This document shows positions 8,961 to 18,888 of a stretch of DNA of 64,000 nt, piece by piece. Within the stretch, counting starts at the first letter, position 1. Every line of letters begins with the position of its first letter. Position numbers and translations under genes: made by a program. Under the pieces are notes generated by a model. That model was given only the letters and a program-made list of their open reading frames with translations. It ran no database searches and had not been told where the DNA came from. The DNA is from Mucilaginibacter empetricola (GTDB lineage: Bacteria; Bacteroidota; Bacteroidia; Sphingobacteriales; Sphingobacteriaceae). The stretch spans positions 186,001 to 250,000 of the forward strand of contig NZ_JANUBZ010000004.1 in NCBI RefSeq assembly GCF_024808665.1, written 5' to 3'.

Positions 8961-9241
8961 CTCCAAATCTGGGTTGATTAAAGGATGTGCCATATATTCC
9001 TTTGAATGTGATGGAGAAGCTTAACATTGAGCCAAGACCGCCGATATGCTGAAGCGTATTGCAATCCGATAAAAATATCAAAAGGCGATTTAATGATAAA
9101 TAAACGTCTTTGGTTACCTCCGTTCTTTATACGACTTATTAGGTTGTTACTAATAAGATCAGTAATAGTTAAAATCAGAAAGCGTCTGCTCCTTGGGGAA
9201 GAGCTCGCTTTTAAAGTGTTTATAGTTTGATTAATAATGAG
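8961..9241. other. Degenerate stretch without a convincing gene
   Basis: A 67-codon frame starting at 9027 ends in a very basic stretch and shows no recognisable domain. I regard this region as decayed sequence. Confidence 0.3.
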
Positions 9242-9277
9242 GCGCTGTCCGGAGGGAAAGCCGGCAGCGCTTTTTTT
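9242..9277 (+). terminator. Rho-independent terminator
   Basis: GCGCTG-T-CCGG (9242-9252) pairs with CCGGCAGCGC (9261-9270) around AGGGAAAG, followed by seven or more T. A strong intrinsic terminator for the plus strand, now standing after decayed genes. Confidence 0.85.
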
Positions 9278-9392
9278 AAAACCTGAATCATGCCCGAATT
9301 ATTTTGCGCCGCCTTAGTTATCGCCTTTGCACTATTAGGCAGAGATAAAGGATGCGCGAAATAGGCATTTGTTGGACTGAAAAATTGTAATG

Positions 9393-9420
9393 GTGCACCG
9401 ATTAGGGTTGCACTTTTTTT
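9393..9420 (+). terminator. Hairpin with T run
   Basis: GTGCA (9393-9397) pairs with TGCAC (9409-9413), followed by seven T. A weaker second terminator-like hairpin upstream of the sensor-kinase gene; alternatively part of its leader. Confidence 0.5.
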
Positions 9421-9583
9421 ACGCTAAAGTCATCATTAATATTGGGTAACCGTAATATCACTTAAGAGGGGTCACCCTCAGAAAGCATCCGGCGGTTTTT
9501 ATAGATCACAGTTACCAAACATTGCAATCAGAAAAACAAATGATTAAACTTGTATAACATATCGTTACAGGTTCACCATTGCC

Positions 9584-12034
9584 ATGTTTAAAAAGGCCCT
9601 TTTGTTTGTCCTGGTATTTTTGAGTATTAGCTTTTATGCCAATGCACAAAAAGATACGGTTGCCCGCGCCGGCCGGATGAAACCTTCTTTTCAGAAGTTG
9701 CTTTTAGAATTGAGTACGACTTATTTCACCGTAGTTAAAGAAAATCAGGTAGACCTGGACAGCAGTTTGATCCATGTCAGCCGCATTTTATCGCTCAGCC
9801 GCCTGCCGGTTGTCAGCGAGGGGATTGACGATAAGGAAATTTTGAATGGTGCCGGTTGGGTTGACGAACGGGCACCCTGGATCGGGGAAAAACAGCTTAA
9901 GCTCGCCGTGGGGCAAAAGTACGCAACGCTTGCTATATTGATGGGCGCTTATTTTGTATTTGAACCGGGTAATGATAGCATTGCCGGAATTAAAAGTATA
10001 AACTACCTAACCGCTGGAATAAAAGAATGCGAAAAATGGAATAATATCCGTTTGAAATTAGCCGCACAACGGCTTTTAGCTAAATTATACTTAAAAACTG
10101 AAAAGTTTGCCGAAGCCGACAAGCTTTTTGAAGCTGTAAAGGATGGCTTTATCAAGGCAGGGGATCAGCCTGCAGCAGCTACTACCTGTTCCTGGTGGGG
10201 ACTTTATGCGCCAGTCACAGCTACCAGTACTGTACCAAGGATCCAGCATACTGAAATTGCTTACCGGATGTTTAAGTCGGTTAACGATAAGGAAGGCCAG
10301 ATCAATTCATTAATAAATGATTGCTATCTGCATTTGTTAGGAAATGATCTTGCCATAGCAGAGAAACTTGCAAAAGAGGCAGTTAATTTAACTGAAATAA
10401 TTCGCTTTCCCTATTCTCATTATGTTACCGGCGCCCTAACTACAACTGCCCAGTTTCAGGGGAAATTTGGTGAGCCATTAACCTACGCCATTAAAAGTAT
10501 TGAAAACTCTGAAATGACCAAAGACAGTATACCACTGCCTAATTTTTATGGTATTGTCGCCGGCCTTTACAATAATGAGGGAAATAGAGAAGATATTGCG
10601 ATATACTGGCAAAAGAAGTCAGTTGATGTTTTATTGAGCCAGCGCGAACATGATACTATGGGAATTCACGACTTGGTTGAAATGCTACTTGAACGTGGCC
10701 GCGGAACTGAAGCTTTAACATATATCAAAAAGCTTACTTACCAAGTCCCCCCTGTCACAACTTTAGATTCGCTTTTTTACAATCTGACACTTGGGTTGTA
10801 TGATATTTATACAAAAAATTGGAAGTCAGCCCACAGCTTTTTTAACAAGGCGGACCTTCTGGAAAAAAAAGTGGAGCAGCATGGATTGAATGTCAGGAAA
10901 CCAGAAGTCCTGATCAGTTTAGCAACCTTGGATTTTAAAGAAGGGAATTACAAGCAAGCCAGGGTATATTATGAGGAAGTCCTTTCTTTACAAACTATCG
11001 GTAATGGTGGATTATATGGAGACAATGCAGTGGCATTGGAAGCTCTGATTAAAATTGATTCTGTGGCAGGCGATCAAAAAGCTCAACTCAGGGATTACCG
11101 ACGATTTACGGCTGCTATTATTCGCAATTATAAGGTCTCTAAAACAATGCTTGCAGAAGAGCTACAGGTTAAGTATGCTACCTCAGAAAGGATAAATCAA
11201 ATTAATTTGCTGAATCAAAAAGCAAAACTAGAACAAGCAAATTTACAACAAGCAAATCTCACTAAAAATATAACCATCGCAGGGATCATACTGGTAATTA
11301 TTATAGCGGGGCTTCTTTACCGTCAAAGCCAGATCAGAAAAAAAAACAACGACATTATTACCCGAAAAAATGAGTTGATGCAAAAACTGCTCGATGAAAA
11401 GGAATGGCTCATTAAAGAGATCCACCACCGGGTAAAAAATAATTTGCATACAGTAATCTGTCTTTTAGAATCTCAGGCTATGTACCTGGAAAATGATGCA
11501 TTAAAAGCGGTAGAAAACAGCCGCCACCGAATCTATGCGATGTCGCTGATCCACCAAAAACTATACCAGTCAGATGATATCAAAGTGGTAAATATGAATA
11601 CTTACCTGACTGATTTTGTTACTTATTTGGAGGAAAGTTTTGGCGCACCCGAAAATATCCTGATTAAGCTCGATGCCGATGAAATTAAGTTAAGCGCCGG
11701 GCAGGCCATACCTTTAGGGCTGATCGTCAACGAAGCGATAACAAATGCTTTTAAGTATGCATTTCCCCATCAAAAGAATGGAGAAATAAGGGTAACACTA
11801 AAAAAAGAGGCTGATAACATTTATTTATCGGTCGCGGACAATGGTATAGGATTTAAACAGGCAGAAAAGGAAGTGAACTCACTTGGGCTGGAACTGATCA
11901 AGGGGTTGGCACTTGACCTTCGCGGTGAGCTTATTCTGGATACCGTCAACGGCACATATATAAGAATAAGCTTCCATGTAGACCCCGTCGGTATTCCTGC
12001 TGACGAATTGGGTAGCCTGACATTGAAGGTTTAA
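9584..12034 (+). CDS. Sensor histidine kinase, HisKA_2 type, with periplasmic repeat region
   Basis: 816 aa. Signal peptide 1-21 (LLFVLVFLSISFYANAQ), a long extracytoplasmic all-helical region of about 540 residues that looks TPR-like (LAAQRLLAKLYLKTEKFAEAD, ARVYYEEVLS), one transmembrane helix at about 563-583 (ITIAGIILVIIIAGLLY), a short coiled coil, then a HisKA_2 domain with phosphoacceptor EIHHRVKNNLHTV (His614/615) and a HATPase_c domain with N-box NEAITNAFKYAF and G-box DNGIGF. This is a complete kinase with no receiver. It is closely similar to the kinase at 38703 throughout. Its partner may be the receiver-containing activator at 13704. The predicted periplasmic sensor suggests envelope stress or ligand detection. 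Confidence 0.9.
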   Translation: MFKKALLFVLVFLSISFYANAQKDTVARAGRMKPSFQKLLLELSTTYFTVVKENQVDLDSSLIHVSRILSLSRLPVVSEGIDDKEILNGAGWVDERAPWIGEKQLKLAVGQKYATLAILMGAYFVFEPGNDSIAGIKSINYLTAGIKECEKWNNIRLKLAAQRLLAKLYLKTEKFAEADKLFEAVKDGFIKAGDQPAAATTCSWWGLYAPVTATSTVPRIQHTEIAYRMFKSVNDKEGQINSLINDCYLHLLGNDLAIAEKLAKEAVNLTEIIRFPYSHYVTGALTTTAQFQGKFGEPLTYAIKSIENSEMTKDSIPLPNFYGIVAGLYNNEGNREDIAIYWQKKSVDVLLSQREHDTMGIHDLVEMLLERGRGTEALTYIKKLTYQVPPVTTLDSLFYNLTLGLYDIYTKNWKSAHSFFNKADLLEKKVEQHGLNVRKPEVLISLATLDFKEGNYKQARVYYEEVLSLQTIGNGGLYGDNAVALEALIKIDSVAGDQKAQLRDYRRFTAAIIRNYKVSKTMLAEELQVKYATSERINQINLLNQKAKLEQANLQQANLTKNITIAGIILVIIIAGLLYRQSQIRKKNNDIITRKNELMQKLLDEKEWLIKEIHHRVKNNLHTVICLLESQAMYLENDALKAVENSRHRIYAMSLIHQKLYQSDDIKVVNMNTYLTDFVTYLEESFGAPENILIKLDADEIKLSAGQAIPLGLIVNEAITNAFKYAFPHQKNGEIRVTLKKEADNIYLSVADNGIGFKQAEKEVNSLGLELIKGLALDLRGELILDTVNGTYIRISFHVDPVGIPADELGSLTLKV

Positions 12035-12068
12035 AAGCATATCCCAATACTGCATCGGGATATGCTTT
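12034..12068. terminator. Bidirectional terminator between convergent genes
   Basis: AAAGCATATCCC (12034-12045) and GGGATATGCTTT (12057-12068) form a perfect 12-bp stem with an 11-nt loop, with A-rich and T-rich sides. It sits between the kinase gene and the convergent tautomerase gene. Confidence 0.85.
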
Positions 12069-12073
12069 ATATT

Positions 12074-12373
12074 TTAGCCTTTTACAGGTATAGCTACCGC
12101 CCATTCCGGCCGTGTTACCGGGTGCCCGCCCAGCGTTTCAACAATTTCTTTAGAGCGCCTGAGCGTGCCTTCCAGGGATTTAGGCCCTGCGAATGGAAGC
12201 CCGCCGATGTGCCAGCCATCCGTGTGTAACTCTTCAATTAAGACCCAGGCAACTTCGCGAAAAGCTTCTGATCCTTCGAATTTAACCATCACGTCCGTGA
12301 GCGCGGCGGCAAGTGCGTGTTTTTCTTCAGTGGTGAAAACACCGTCAACCAGTTTTACATTTACAAATGGCAT
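12074..12373 (-). CDS. 4-oxalocrotonate tautomerase family protein
   Basis: 99 aa, starts MPFVNVKLVDGVF; the proline exposed after Met removal (Pro-1) is the catalytic base of the tautomerase superfamily. The body (KHALAAALTDVMVKF, then REVAWVLIEEL) fits the family, with a C-terminal extension longer than the 62-aa classical enzyme. Probable cytosolic keto-enol tautomerase acting on small aromatic or quinone-derived acids; some relatives dehalogenate. Last gene of a three-gene minus-strand operon beginning at 13230, so it should respond to the palindrome/TGGCAC promoter there. Confidence 0.85.
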   Translation of the reverse strand: MPFVNVKLVDGVFTTEEKHALAAALTDVMVKFEGSEAFREVAWVLIEELHTDGWHIGGLPFAGPKSLEGTLRRSKEIVETLGGHPVTRPEWAVAIPVKG

Positions 12374-12411
12374 AAGAATTTATTTAAATGATTATTGAAT
12401 TTGATTGAACT

Positions 12412-12909
12412 TTAGAATTGACCTAAAACTTGTTTAAATCGAGTTGTTCTTTCTCTAATTATTTTACGATAGGCAGTCGGGCTCATTCTTGCATTTTTTT
12501 TAAAAAAATTGATGAAGTGAGGCCCCTCTTCAAACCCAAAACAATAGCCTATTTCACAAATATTCCATCCCGTGTAAAGCAATAGCCCGGACGCTTCTTT
12601 AGTAATTCTTTCAGCGATCAACTGTGAGGTAGTTTTCCCGGTGATATCCTTTAAAGACCTGTTGAGGTGATTGACATGTACCGAAAGCATATCCGCAAAA
12701 TCCACAGGGAATCTATATTTCATTTTGTGGCCGATCGAACCGATAGGAAACTGCTGCTCGAGCAATTTCAGAAAGGTAATGGTCAGCCTCAACGCCCCGT
12801 TTGAGGTACAGCCTGGAAAATCTCCGGCAGCTCCGGAAAATTGCAAGATCTCCGTTCCGGTATAACCGATAAAGTTTTTTGAAGAACATGTATTTTCTAC
12901 TAGGATCAT
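12412..12909 (-). CDS. Short AraC-family transcriptional regulator
   Basis: 165 aa with an intact C-terminal AraC DNA-binding domain (about 60-155: VDFADMLSVHVNHLNRSL, then ICEIGYCFGFEEGPHFINFF and MSPTAYRK). The N-terminal ligand/dimer domain of typical 280-300-aa relatives is largely absent; only ~50 residues precede the HTH. Either a genuinely short regulator or a 5'-truncated gene. It lies 12 bp after the upstream small gene and 38 bp before the tautomerase gene, in one operon. The glycine-rich second HTH position (IGYCFGF) is conserved, so DNA binding is likely kept. Confidence 0.75.
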   Translation of the reverse strand: MILVENTCSSKNFIGYTGTEILQFSGAAGDFPGCTSNGALRLTITFLKLLEQQFPIGSIGHKMKYRFPVDFADMLSVHVNHLNRSLKDITGKTTSQLIAERITKEASGLLLYTGWNICEIGYCFGFEEGPHFINFFKKNARMSPTAYRKIIRERTTRFKQVLGQF

Positions 12910-12921
12910 GGTTGGTGTTTT

Positions 12922-13230
12922 TTAGATTGCAGCATAAGAATGGTTAGCCCGTAAACGAAATTTACCCTCAAGCATTGAATTCACGCAGATACTGCAGTCA
13001 ACGATCAGTCCCTTATCTTCGCAGTAAGTCTCTACTGTATGGATATACTTATAGCCGCCGGTGAATTTATCAAAGTGCATGTCAACCATTTCAATAGTGA
13101 GTTGATCGATTGTAAATGATCGGTTATCCTGAACACAAAGCACGCGATGATCTTCAGTTACGAAAAAATCAAAATCATATCCCTTATCATGAAGGGCAAT
13201 GACCTTTTTGGTAAGGGCCATGTTGATCAT
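12922..13230 (-). CDS. Conserved small protein of unknown function
   Basis: About 102 aa from MINMALTKKVIALHDKGYDF; a longer frame to 13305 exists, but its N-terminus is not convincing and would overlap the predicted TSS near 13294. Contains DFFVTEDHRVLCVQDNRSF and YIHTVETYCEDKGLIVD, a pattern I associate with small Bacteroidota proteins annotated only as hypothetical. No signal peptide. First gene of the operon with the AraC-type and tautomerase genes. Function unknown. Confidence 0.6.
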   Translation of the reverse strand: MINMALTKKVIALHDKGYDFDFFVTEDHRVLCVQDNRSFTIDQLTIEMVDMHFDKFTGGYKYIHTVETYCEDKGLIVDCSICVNSMLEGKFRLRANHSYAAI

Positions 13231-13303
13231 TGATGAGGGATTTAACTGACACATAACTTGCAGCGTTTTCTGGTAACAAACTTTACTGTTTACAGGTAAA
13301 GGC

Positions 13304-13392
13304 AAGTCATTTACGTGCCAATTGTTAAAGTCTTAATTATCTGATGTTTAAGTATAAAATGAATATTTAATAAAAGCGATATATCGCTTTTA
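13304..13392 (-). promoter_or_regulatory. Palindrome plus sigma-54-like promoter of the 12074-13230 operon
   Basis: A perfect 22-bp palindrome at 13371-13392 has the core GCGATATATCGC (13376-13387). On the minus strand TGGCAC (13320-13315), five bases, then TGACTT (13309-13304) resembles a -24/-12 promoter, although the -12 box lacks the canonical GC. The palindrome centre is 61.5 bp from the T of TGGCAC, that is about -88 from a predicted TSS at 13294. The same geometry recurs upstream of other operons here. Confidence 0.65.
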
Positions 13393-13582
13393 ATATGGGC
13401 CCCGGCGAAATAAGGAGCTTTCGGCAGCGGATACGGAATACTTTTAACGGCAACGTGTGATAACCTCCCGCGGAAAAAATTACAATTATGCACAGTGCCA
13501 TCAGACCATGTGTACAATAGAATATCAATGTTTCCATATCATCAGCTGTTTAATGCTGTACATCAGCAATTAGATAGCATTG

Positions 13583-13693
13583 ATGCATCAAGCATGCCAA
13601 GCGATAATTGCTTGACAGCGTGTTAATTATAAATTGGATGAAAAAAACATGGAGCCGGATGTCAATTTTCCATGACGGAATAACGATATATCG
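13583..13693. promoter_or_regulatory. Orphan TGGCAT promoter-like box and palindromes
   Basis: On the minus strand TGGCAT (13599-13594), GCTTG, ATGCAT (13588-13583) has a canonical -12 GC. AAGCGATAATTGCTT (13599-13613) and CGATATATCG (13684-13693) are palindromes related to the regulon motif. The spacing of the exact palindrome to the box is larger than elsewhere (about 90 bp centre to box) and no convincing gene begins downstream before 13230. Possibly a second start for that operon or a small RNA. Confidence 0.4.
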
Positions 13694-13703
13694 CTTGGCC
13701 GGT

Positions 13704-15080
13704 TTATTTGAGGATGATCTTTTTTTCAATGCCTAACTTTTTCATTCTGGATGTTAAAGTTGAGCCATTAATATTTAAAATTTCAGCTGCCCCGCCTTCA
13801 CCGAAAACCTTCCAGTTACAGGCCTGCAACACTTTTATTATATGATCGCGCTCATTTTCATCTATTGTTTTCAGTGGCACGATATCGGCAATGGAATTTC
13901 TTTTACCGGCATAGGCGGCGGGCAAGATATCACTAATAATTTTTCCGTTTGAAAGCAAGACGGCCCTTTCGACCAGGTTTTCCAGCTCCCGGATATTCCC
14001 TGGCCAATGGTAAGCCAACATTGCCTGTGCAGCAGCGTCAGAAAAGCCATTGATCCCCTTAACCTGTCTTTGCGGATTACGGAATAAGAAATAGTGGGCG
14101 ATGGGTAAAATATCTGTTTTCCGATCCCTTAGCGGTGGCAGTAACATGGGAAAAACACTGAGGCGATAATAGAGGTCTATACGAAACCTTCCGAGCGACA
14201 TTTCCTCATCAAGGTTCCTATTAGTAGCTGCAATAATCCTGACATTGATTTTTTTCTTTTTACCACCGATCGGCTCTATTTCTTGTTCCTGCAGTACCCG
14301 CAGGAACTTCACCTGTAGGTCTAGCGGTAGTTCGCCGACCTCGTCCAGGAACACGGTTCCGCCATCGGCCTGCTCAAATTTGCCGATGTGTTTTTCCGAT
14401 GCGCCGGTGAAAGCACCCTTTTCGTGCCCAAACAGTTCGGACTCGATCAAGCCTGCCGGTAATGCGCCGCAGTTTACCACGGTTAGCGGCTGCTGGTCCC
14501 TGGGGGAAAGCTTATGGATAGCCTTGGCGATCAGTTCTTTACCGGTCCCGCTTTCACCAAGGATCAAAACAGTGGTTTCCGAAGGCGCTACCACTTTCAC
14601 ATGGCGGATCACTTCTAAAAAATTGCTGCTCTCACCAATCAAAAAGTCAAGCGCGTTATCGCTTGGTTGATTTTTATCGGAACTCTCTACCTTATCAATC
14701 AGTTCCTGGTTTTGCTGCTGTGAAGAGCAAGCAACATCGATCATGACCAAAACTTCTTTTTCCCGGAATGGTTTAACTAAAAACCCATAAGGCCGGGTGG
14801 CGCCGGCTGCTTTCAGGATCTGCTGATCCGAATTTGCAGAGAGGTATACGAAGCCTATATTTTTATCTCTTAATATTTTAGCAAGGTCAATGCCTGTGAG
14901 CGGACCGTTCAAATGGATATCAAGCAACACCAGCAAGGGTGTCTCTTTTTCTATGATAGCTAAAGCTTCCGGCACTGACCGAGCAATTGTGCATACCTTA
15001 TAGCCCGCTTTTTTTAAGATCAGCTGCAGGAAATTGGCTTCCACAAACTGGTCTTCAACGATGAGTATTTTAGCTTTCAT
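13704..15080 (-). CDS. NtrC-family response regulator (REC-AAA+-Fis HTH)
   Basis: 458 aa. Receiver domain 4-118 with acidic pair E9/D10, phosphoacceptor D54 (LVLLDIHLNG) and K-P-F near 103. The sigma-54 AAA+ domain follows from about 145 to 375 with Walker A GESGTGKE, the sigma-54 contact loop GAFTGA, Walker B GGTVFLDEVGELP and arginine fingers in the R-F-R-x-D-L-Y-Y-R-L segment. The C-terminal Fis-type HTH (415-455) ends GGAAEILNINGSTLTSRMKK. It is a complete phosphorylation-controlled enhancer-binding protein. The kinase at 9584, in the same unit, is a plausible partner. It is divergent from the GAF-containing activator at 15313 and is the best candidate to bind the GCGATATATCGC palindromes. 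Confidence 0.92.
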   Translation of the reverse strand: MKAKILIVEDQFVEANFLQLILKKAGYKVCTIARSVPEALAIIEKETPLLVLLDIHLNGPLTGIDLAKILRDKNIGFVYLSANSDQQILKAAGATRPYGFLVKPFREKEVLVMIDVACSSQQQNQELIDKVESSDKNQPSDNALDFLIGESSNFLEVIRHVKVVAPSETTVLILGESGTGKELIAKAIHKLSPRDQQPLTVVNCGALPAGLIESELFGHEKGAFTGASEKHIGKFEQADGGTVFLDEVGELPLDLQVKFLRVLQEQEIEPIGGKKKKINVRIIAATNRNLDEEMSLGRFRIDLYYRLSVFPMLLPPLRDRKTDILPIAHYFLFRNPQRQVKGINGFSDAAAQAMLAYHWPGNIRELENLVERAVLLSNGKIISDILPAAYAGKRNSIADIVPLKTIDENERDHIIKVLQACNWKVFGEGGAAEILNINGSTLTSRMKKLGIEKKIILK

Positions 15081-15264
15081 TCCACCCGTAAAATATCTAA
15101 ATTAAATATATTGCCTCAACTATCCTAATTTCAGTCAATAACCATCCTACGGCAGGAGCGACTCATCGGAAAGCGATTTCGATATTTCCTAATAGTTGGA
15201 AATATCATTTATAATAAAATACTTCTGATTATATAAATCGTTGTAAGATAATGATTTACGATTT

Positions 15265-15294
15265 CGGCACAGCTATTGGTAAGCGATATTTCGT
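15265..15294 (+). promoter_or_regulatory. Possible self-regulated promoter of the GAF-type activator
   Basis: CGGCAC (15265-15270), five bases, TTGG (15276-15279) is a degenerate -24/-12 element, and GCGATATTTCGT (15283-15294) is a variant of the palindrome overlapping the predicted TSS. A site in that position would repress rather than activate. Tentative. Confidence 0.35.
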
Positions 15295-15312
15295 TATCAA
15301 AAAACATTCCAG

Positions 15313-17982
15313 ATGATCGCAAAAATAGTAGATACCCGGCAAAACGAACCTGTTAAGAATGATCAGGCGTTTTTAGTAAAATTTGCTAAAAAGCTAACTG
15401 CCGTTAAAACCCGGCGGCAATTATTTAATATAATCAACCGGGATATCGGCGCTTACCTGAATTTTGAATTCAGTACGTTATTTATGTTGGGCACGGACCG
15501 TGATCTGGCTACAAATTATTTTGTTAATGAAACTTCGGCAGATCCTGAAAACCCTTTTTGCGACCGGAGATCTTTTGGCAACCCGGCTGACCGGAAGGCG
15601 CTTGTTATAGTAACGGATACGGCAGGCACTACAGATTTTGACGCCACAGCCGAAAAGCAATTAATTGGAAGTTATTTGAAAACCAAAAATGAGTATATCA
15701 CCCAAAGGGGCGTGATAGTCAACCTGAGCGACCAGGGGACGGTAGCTGCACATTGGGTGATAATTACGGAGTACGAACAGGAATTTACGTTGAATCGTAT
15801 AGAATTGCTTCAAATCATTGCGCATATGCTTTGCCTGGTCCTGGCTAACCTGAGAACAGATGAAATGGTTACAGAGAAATATTCAGAAAGCGAAACCTTA
15901 CAATCGCTCAATATCGACTTCGCATCGATCAGGGCAAAAAATGACCTTTTAAAAATTATTCATCATAAGTTAAAAAGACTTTTTGACTTTGGCTACCATT
16001 GGTTAACCGTGATCAATGAGAATCAGTCGGTGATGTCTACATTCCTACAGGATTCGCTGCCCGGTGTGGAAGAAGAACCTTGCTACCAGGAGGCCGTAAA
16101 AGTCAGGTACGCTGTAGCTGACGGCATATTCGATAGAGTCCTGTATATTAATGATCCCCAAGTATTTGATATGGAGCAATTAAATCTGCAAGGCGGTATG
16201 CCAGGCTATATACAGGCCCTCTATGATAGTGGTGTTAAAAAAACGGTCATGACCGGCCTGCGAATAGGTTCCCGGATCATTGGCGCCTGGACAATCTGCC
16301 TGACAGAGAACCGGGAAATTAACAGTAAACAACTCAGCCTCATTAAAGGGCTTTGTGACCAGCTTTCCATAGCTGTTTCCAATATTGTGGCCAACGAAGA
16401 GATTGCTGAAAGAGAAAAAGAGAAATCACGTCTGCTAGCGTTCAGCAATGCCATTGCTTCGGTGAGGGATAAAAACGTGCTGGCCAAAATTCTCAAAGAA
16501 CAGTTAAGGGATCTTTTTAATATTAAAGATTACGTCATTCATTCGTTAAGCGATAATAAGCAGGCACATACGCCGATACTATTTGATCCTGATGCCGATT
16601 TTGCCCAATGTGCCGAATTTAGAAAATTGATCGGTAAGGAGAACAAGGTAAATGATGGGATATTTGACAGGATACTGGCATCAGAGGACCCGGTCTTTTT
16701 TGACCTGGACCAATGTTCCCGCTGGCCGGGACATCCCGATTACCTGGAAAGTGCAAAAAAGGAAATCGCCTTAACCCAAATGATTGGCGTATCAATCCGT
16801 CTTGGCCAGGAGAATATAGCAGTGATGAATTTCATCCACGAAGACTATGGTAGCATCATCGAGCAATATCACTTGTTCAAATGTATACTATCGCAAATTG
16901 CGCTGACCATTTCCAATATTATGGCCAATGAAAAGGTCATCTGCCAGCTTAATGAAATCAATAGCTATAAGCTATTGCTTGAGGAGGAAAAAATATATCT
17001 CAAGGAAGAAATAGAAACAACGCTGAACTATTCGGAGATCGTCGGCGAAAGTGCGGCAATGCAAAAAACTTTCCGGTTGGTATCGCAGGTTGCTTCCTCA
17101 GATAGTACAGTTTTGATCCTTGGCGAGACGGGAACCGGCAAAGAACTGATTGCCCGTGCAATACACAATAGTTCACCCCGGAAAAACAAACTGATGGTTA
17201 AGGTTAACTGTGCCGCGCTGCCTGCAAATTTGATCGAATCTGAATTGTTCGGTCATGAGCGCGGCAGTTTTACCGGGGCAACCGAACGCAGGCTTGGTAA
17301 ATTTGAACTGGCTAATAATGGCACCCTTTTCCTGGATGAGGTCGGTGATATGCCGCTGGAACTCCAGGTTAAGTTACTCCGCGCTTTACAGGAAAAAGAA
17401 ATTGAAAGGGTCGGCGGAAGAAATACGATCAAAGTGGATGTAAGAATTATCGCTGCCACCAACCGCGACCTGGAAAAGGAAATGGCCGAAGGCAGGTTTA
17501 GAAGCGATTTGTATTACCGGTTAAATATTTTTCCGATCACTTTACCGCCGCTCAGGGAACGCAGGGAAGATATTCCTAATCTTGCGCTTTATTTTATTCA
17601 AAGATTTGCAAAAAGATCTGGTAAGGAAATCAATACCTTAAATAATAGGGCGTTACAGGAGCTGGTCAACTATTCATGGCCGGGAAACATACGCGAATTA
17701 GAACACCTGATCGAAAGAAGCATTTTACTTACGGCAGGTGATACCATCAAACAAATCCATTTGCCGAATCAAAGTCAGCAAACGTTGAAGGTTATGGCAG
17801 AAGAGGAATTTGTGATCAAAACCATTGATGAAAATGAACGCGATTTTATTTTAAAAACGCTCAAATACTGCAGTGGCAGGATAGGTGGGCAAAATGGCGC
17901 GGCCCAAATTTTGGGCGTACCGTCCAGCACACTGAATTCAAAGATCAAAAGATTGGGGATACGGAAAGATCATCATCTTTAA
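15313..17982 (+). CDS. Sigma-54-dependent activator with GAF-like sensor domains
   Basis: 889 aa, no receiver. Residues 1 to about 550 contain three tandem GAF-like modules (segments around 25-180, 200-355, 375-540), each ending in a helix such as [19 protein letters not shown] linker helix leads to the AAA+ domain at about 575-805: Walker A GETGTGKE at 604-611, contact loop GSFTGA at about 650 (A to S variant of GAFTGA), Walker [14 protein letters not shown]. The C-terminal Fis-type HTH ends [20 protein letters not shown], closely like that of the neighbour at 13704, so the two may read the same sites. Resembles FhlA/NorR-type regulators, which sense small molecules. The ligand is unknown. 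Confidence 0.9.
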   Translation: MIAKIVDTRQNEPVKNDQAFLVKFAKKLTAVKTRRQLFNIINRDIGAYLNFEFSTLFMLGTDRDLATNYFVNETSADPENPFCDRRSFGNPADRKALVIVTDTAGTTDFDATAEKQLIGSYLKTKNEYITQRGVIVNLSDQGTVAAHWVIITEYEQEFTLNRIELLQIIAHMLCLVLANLRTDEMVTEKYSESETLQSLNIDFASIRAKNDLLKIIHHKLKRLFDFGYHWLTVINENQSVMSTFLQDSLPGVEEEPCYQEAVKVRYAVADGIFDRVLYINDPQVFDMEQLNLQGGMPGYIQALYDSGVKKTVMTGLRIGSRIIGAWTICLTENREINSKQLSLIKGLCDQLSIAVSNIVANEEIAEREKEKSRLLAFSNAIASVRDKNVLAKILKEQLRDLFNIKDYVIHSLSDNKQAHTPILFDPDADFAQCAEFRKLIGKENKVNDGIFDRILASEDPVFFDLDQCSRWPGHPDYLESAKKEIALTQMIGVSIRLGQENIAVMNFIHEDYGSIIEQYHLFKCILSQIALTISNIMANEKVICQLNEINSYKLLLEEEKIYLKEEIETTLNYSEIVGESAAMQKTFRLVSQVASSDSTVLILGETGTGKELIARAIHNSSPRKNKLMVKVNCAALPANLIESELFGHERGSFTGATERRLGKFELANNGTLFLDEVGDMPLELQVKLLRALQEKEIERVGGRNTIKVDVRIIAATNRDLEKEMAEGRFRSDLYYRLNIFPITLPPLRERREDIPNLALYFIQRFAKRSGKEINTLNNRALQELVNYSWPGNIRELEHLIERSILLTAGDTIKQIHLPNQSQQTLKVMAEEEFVIKTIDENERDFILKTLKYCSGRIGGQNGAAQILGVPSSTLNSKIKRLGIRKDHHL

Positions 17983-18001
17983 TTGCAGATTTTCCCGGCA
18001 A

Positions 18002-18859
18002 CTACCTGCCTGGTTTGCCGACAGGCAGACTTGCGACAATAGAAATACCCGTCTTTTCCCGGAAAGCCTTTGGAGAAACTTTGGTAAACTTTTTAAATAC
18101 GCGGCTAAAGTAGAATTCATCCTGAAAATTTAATTGATAAGCGATTTCTTTAATACTGTGCCGGGTAAGGTGCAACTGCTTTTTTGCCTCGATGATCAGT
18201 CTTTCGGTAATCAGCTGCGAAGGGGTTTTGTTAAAATAGTTTGAGGTCTTTTTAGTTAAGCTATTGGAGGAGATATGTAACAAATCGGCATAATCGCCGG
18301 GTTTATGTAGAGTCAGAAAATGCTGGTCGATCAACCGTCTTAACTGTTCCATTAAATGGTCGATCTCTTGCAATTCCTGTCTTTCAAGCATGCTGATCTT
18401 AATGGCACTCGCTTTGGCAAGCCAAAGCTGCAAATAGGATCGGATTACCGTTTCATTAGTTTGAGGCGAGGTAAATTCCTGCTCTAGGTCAGTAAGAAGA
18501 TTTCGAAACAAAATAAAGTCTTTACCCGATAAGTTTACAGCAGGCTCAATATAACAGTTGTTAAATAATAGCCCATTGCAGGATACCTCGGCCCTGTGGT
18601 ATTCGATACAATAAAAGTCGCCATGGAACTGGATCATGGTGATTTCAAGTGGACCTTGCTCCTCAATATAAATCTGTTGAAGCGGCGTTGCGAATAACAA
18701 TACAGGGCCGCTAAACGGAAAAGTGCTAAAATCGGCGTGATAAATGCCTTTGCCCTCAGCAATGAAAATGACTGTATAAAAGCTAAATTGTATCGGCTTA
18801 GCTAAATAGCCTGCATTAGCCTTAATCATATTAAATAACAATTCGTTGTTTTCCATCAT
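18002..18859 (-). CDS. AraC-family transcriptional regulator
   Basis: 285 aa. N-terminal cupin-like sensor domain (about 10-150) and a C-terminal AraC DNA-binding domain (about 185-280): YADLLHISSNSLTKKTSNYF and IKEIAYQLNFQDEFYFSRVFKK, ending VSPKAFRE. Normal length for the family, no signal peptide. It follows the dehalogenase-like gene by 29 bp in the same direction and converges on the GAF-type activator. Likely controls a local operon or the AraC-type tandem sites near 33.2 and 35.1 kb; target not shown by the sequence. Confidence 0.88.
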   Translation of the reverse strand: MMENNELLFNMIKANAGYLAKPIQFSFYTVIFIAEGKGIYHADFSTFPFSGPVLLFATPLQQIYIEEQGPLEITMIQFHGDFYCIEYHRAEVSCNGLLFNNCYIEPAVNLSGKDFILFRNLLTDLEQEFTSPQTNETVIRSYLQLWLAKASAIKISMLERQELQEIDHLMEQLRRLIDQHFLTLHKPGDYADLLHISSNSLTKKTSNYFNKTPSQLITERLIIEAKKQLHLTRHSIKEIAYQLNFQDEFYFSRVFKKFTKVSPKAFREKTGISIVASLPVGKPGR

Positions 18860-18888
18860 AAATTACGTTCGTTTACTTATCCGGCAGC

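Noticed and set aside
9027..9230. 67-codon frame with hydrophobic and basic stretch
   Set aside because: Sits in decayed sequence between remnants; composition does not look like a real protein.
13311..13517. 68-codon minus-strand frame
   Set aside because: Overlaps the perfect palindrome and promoter region and has no homology signal.
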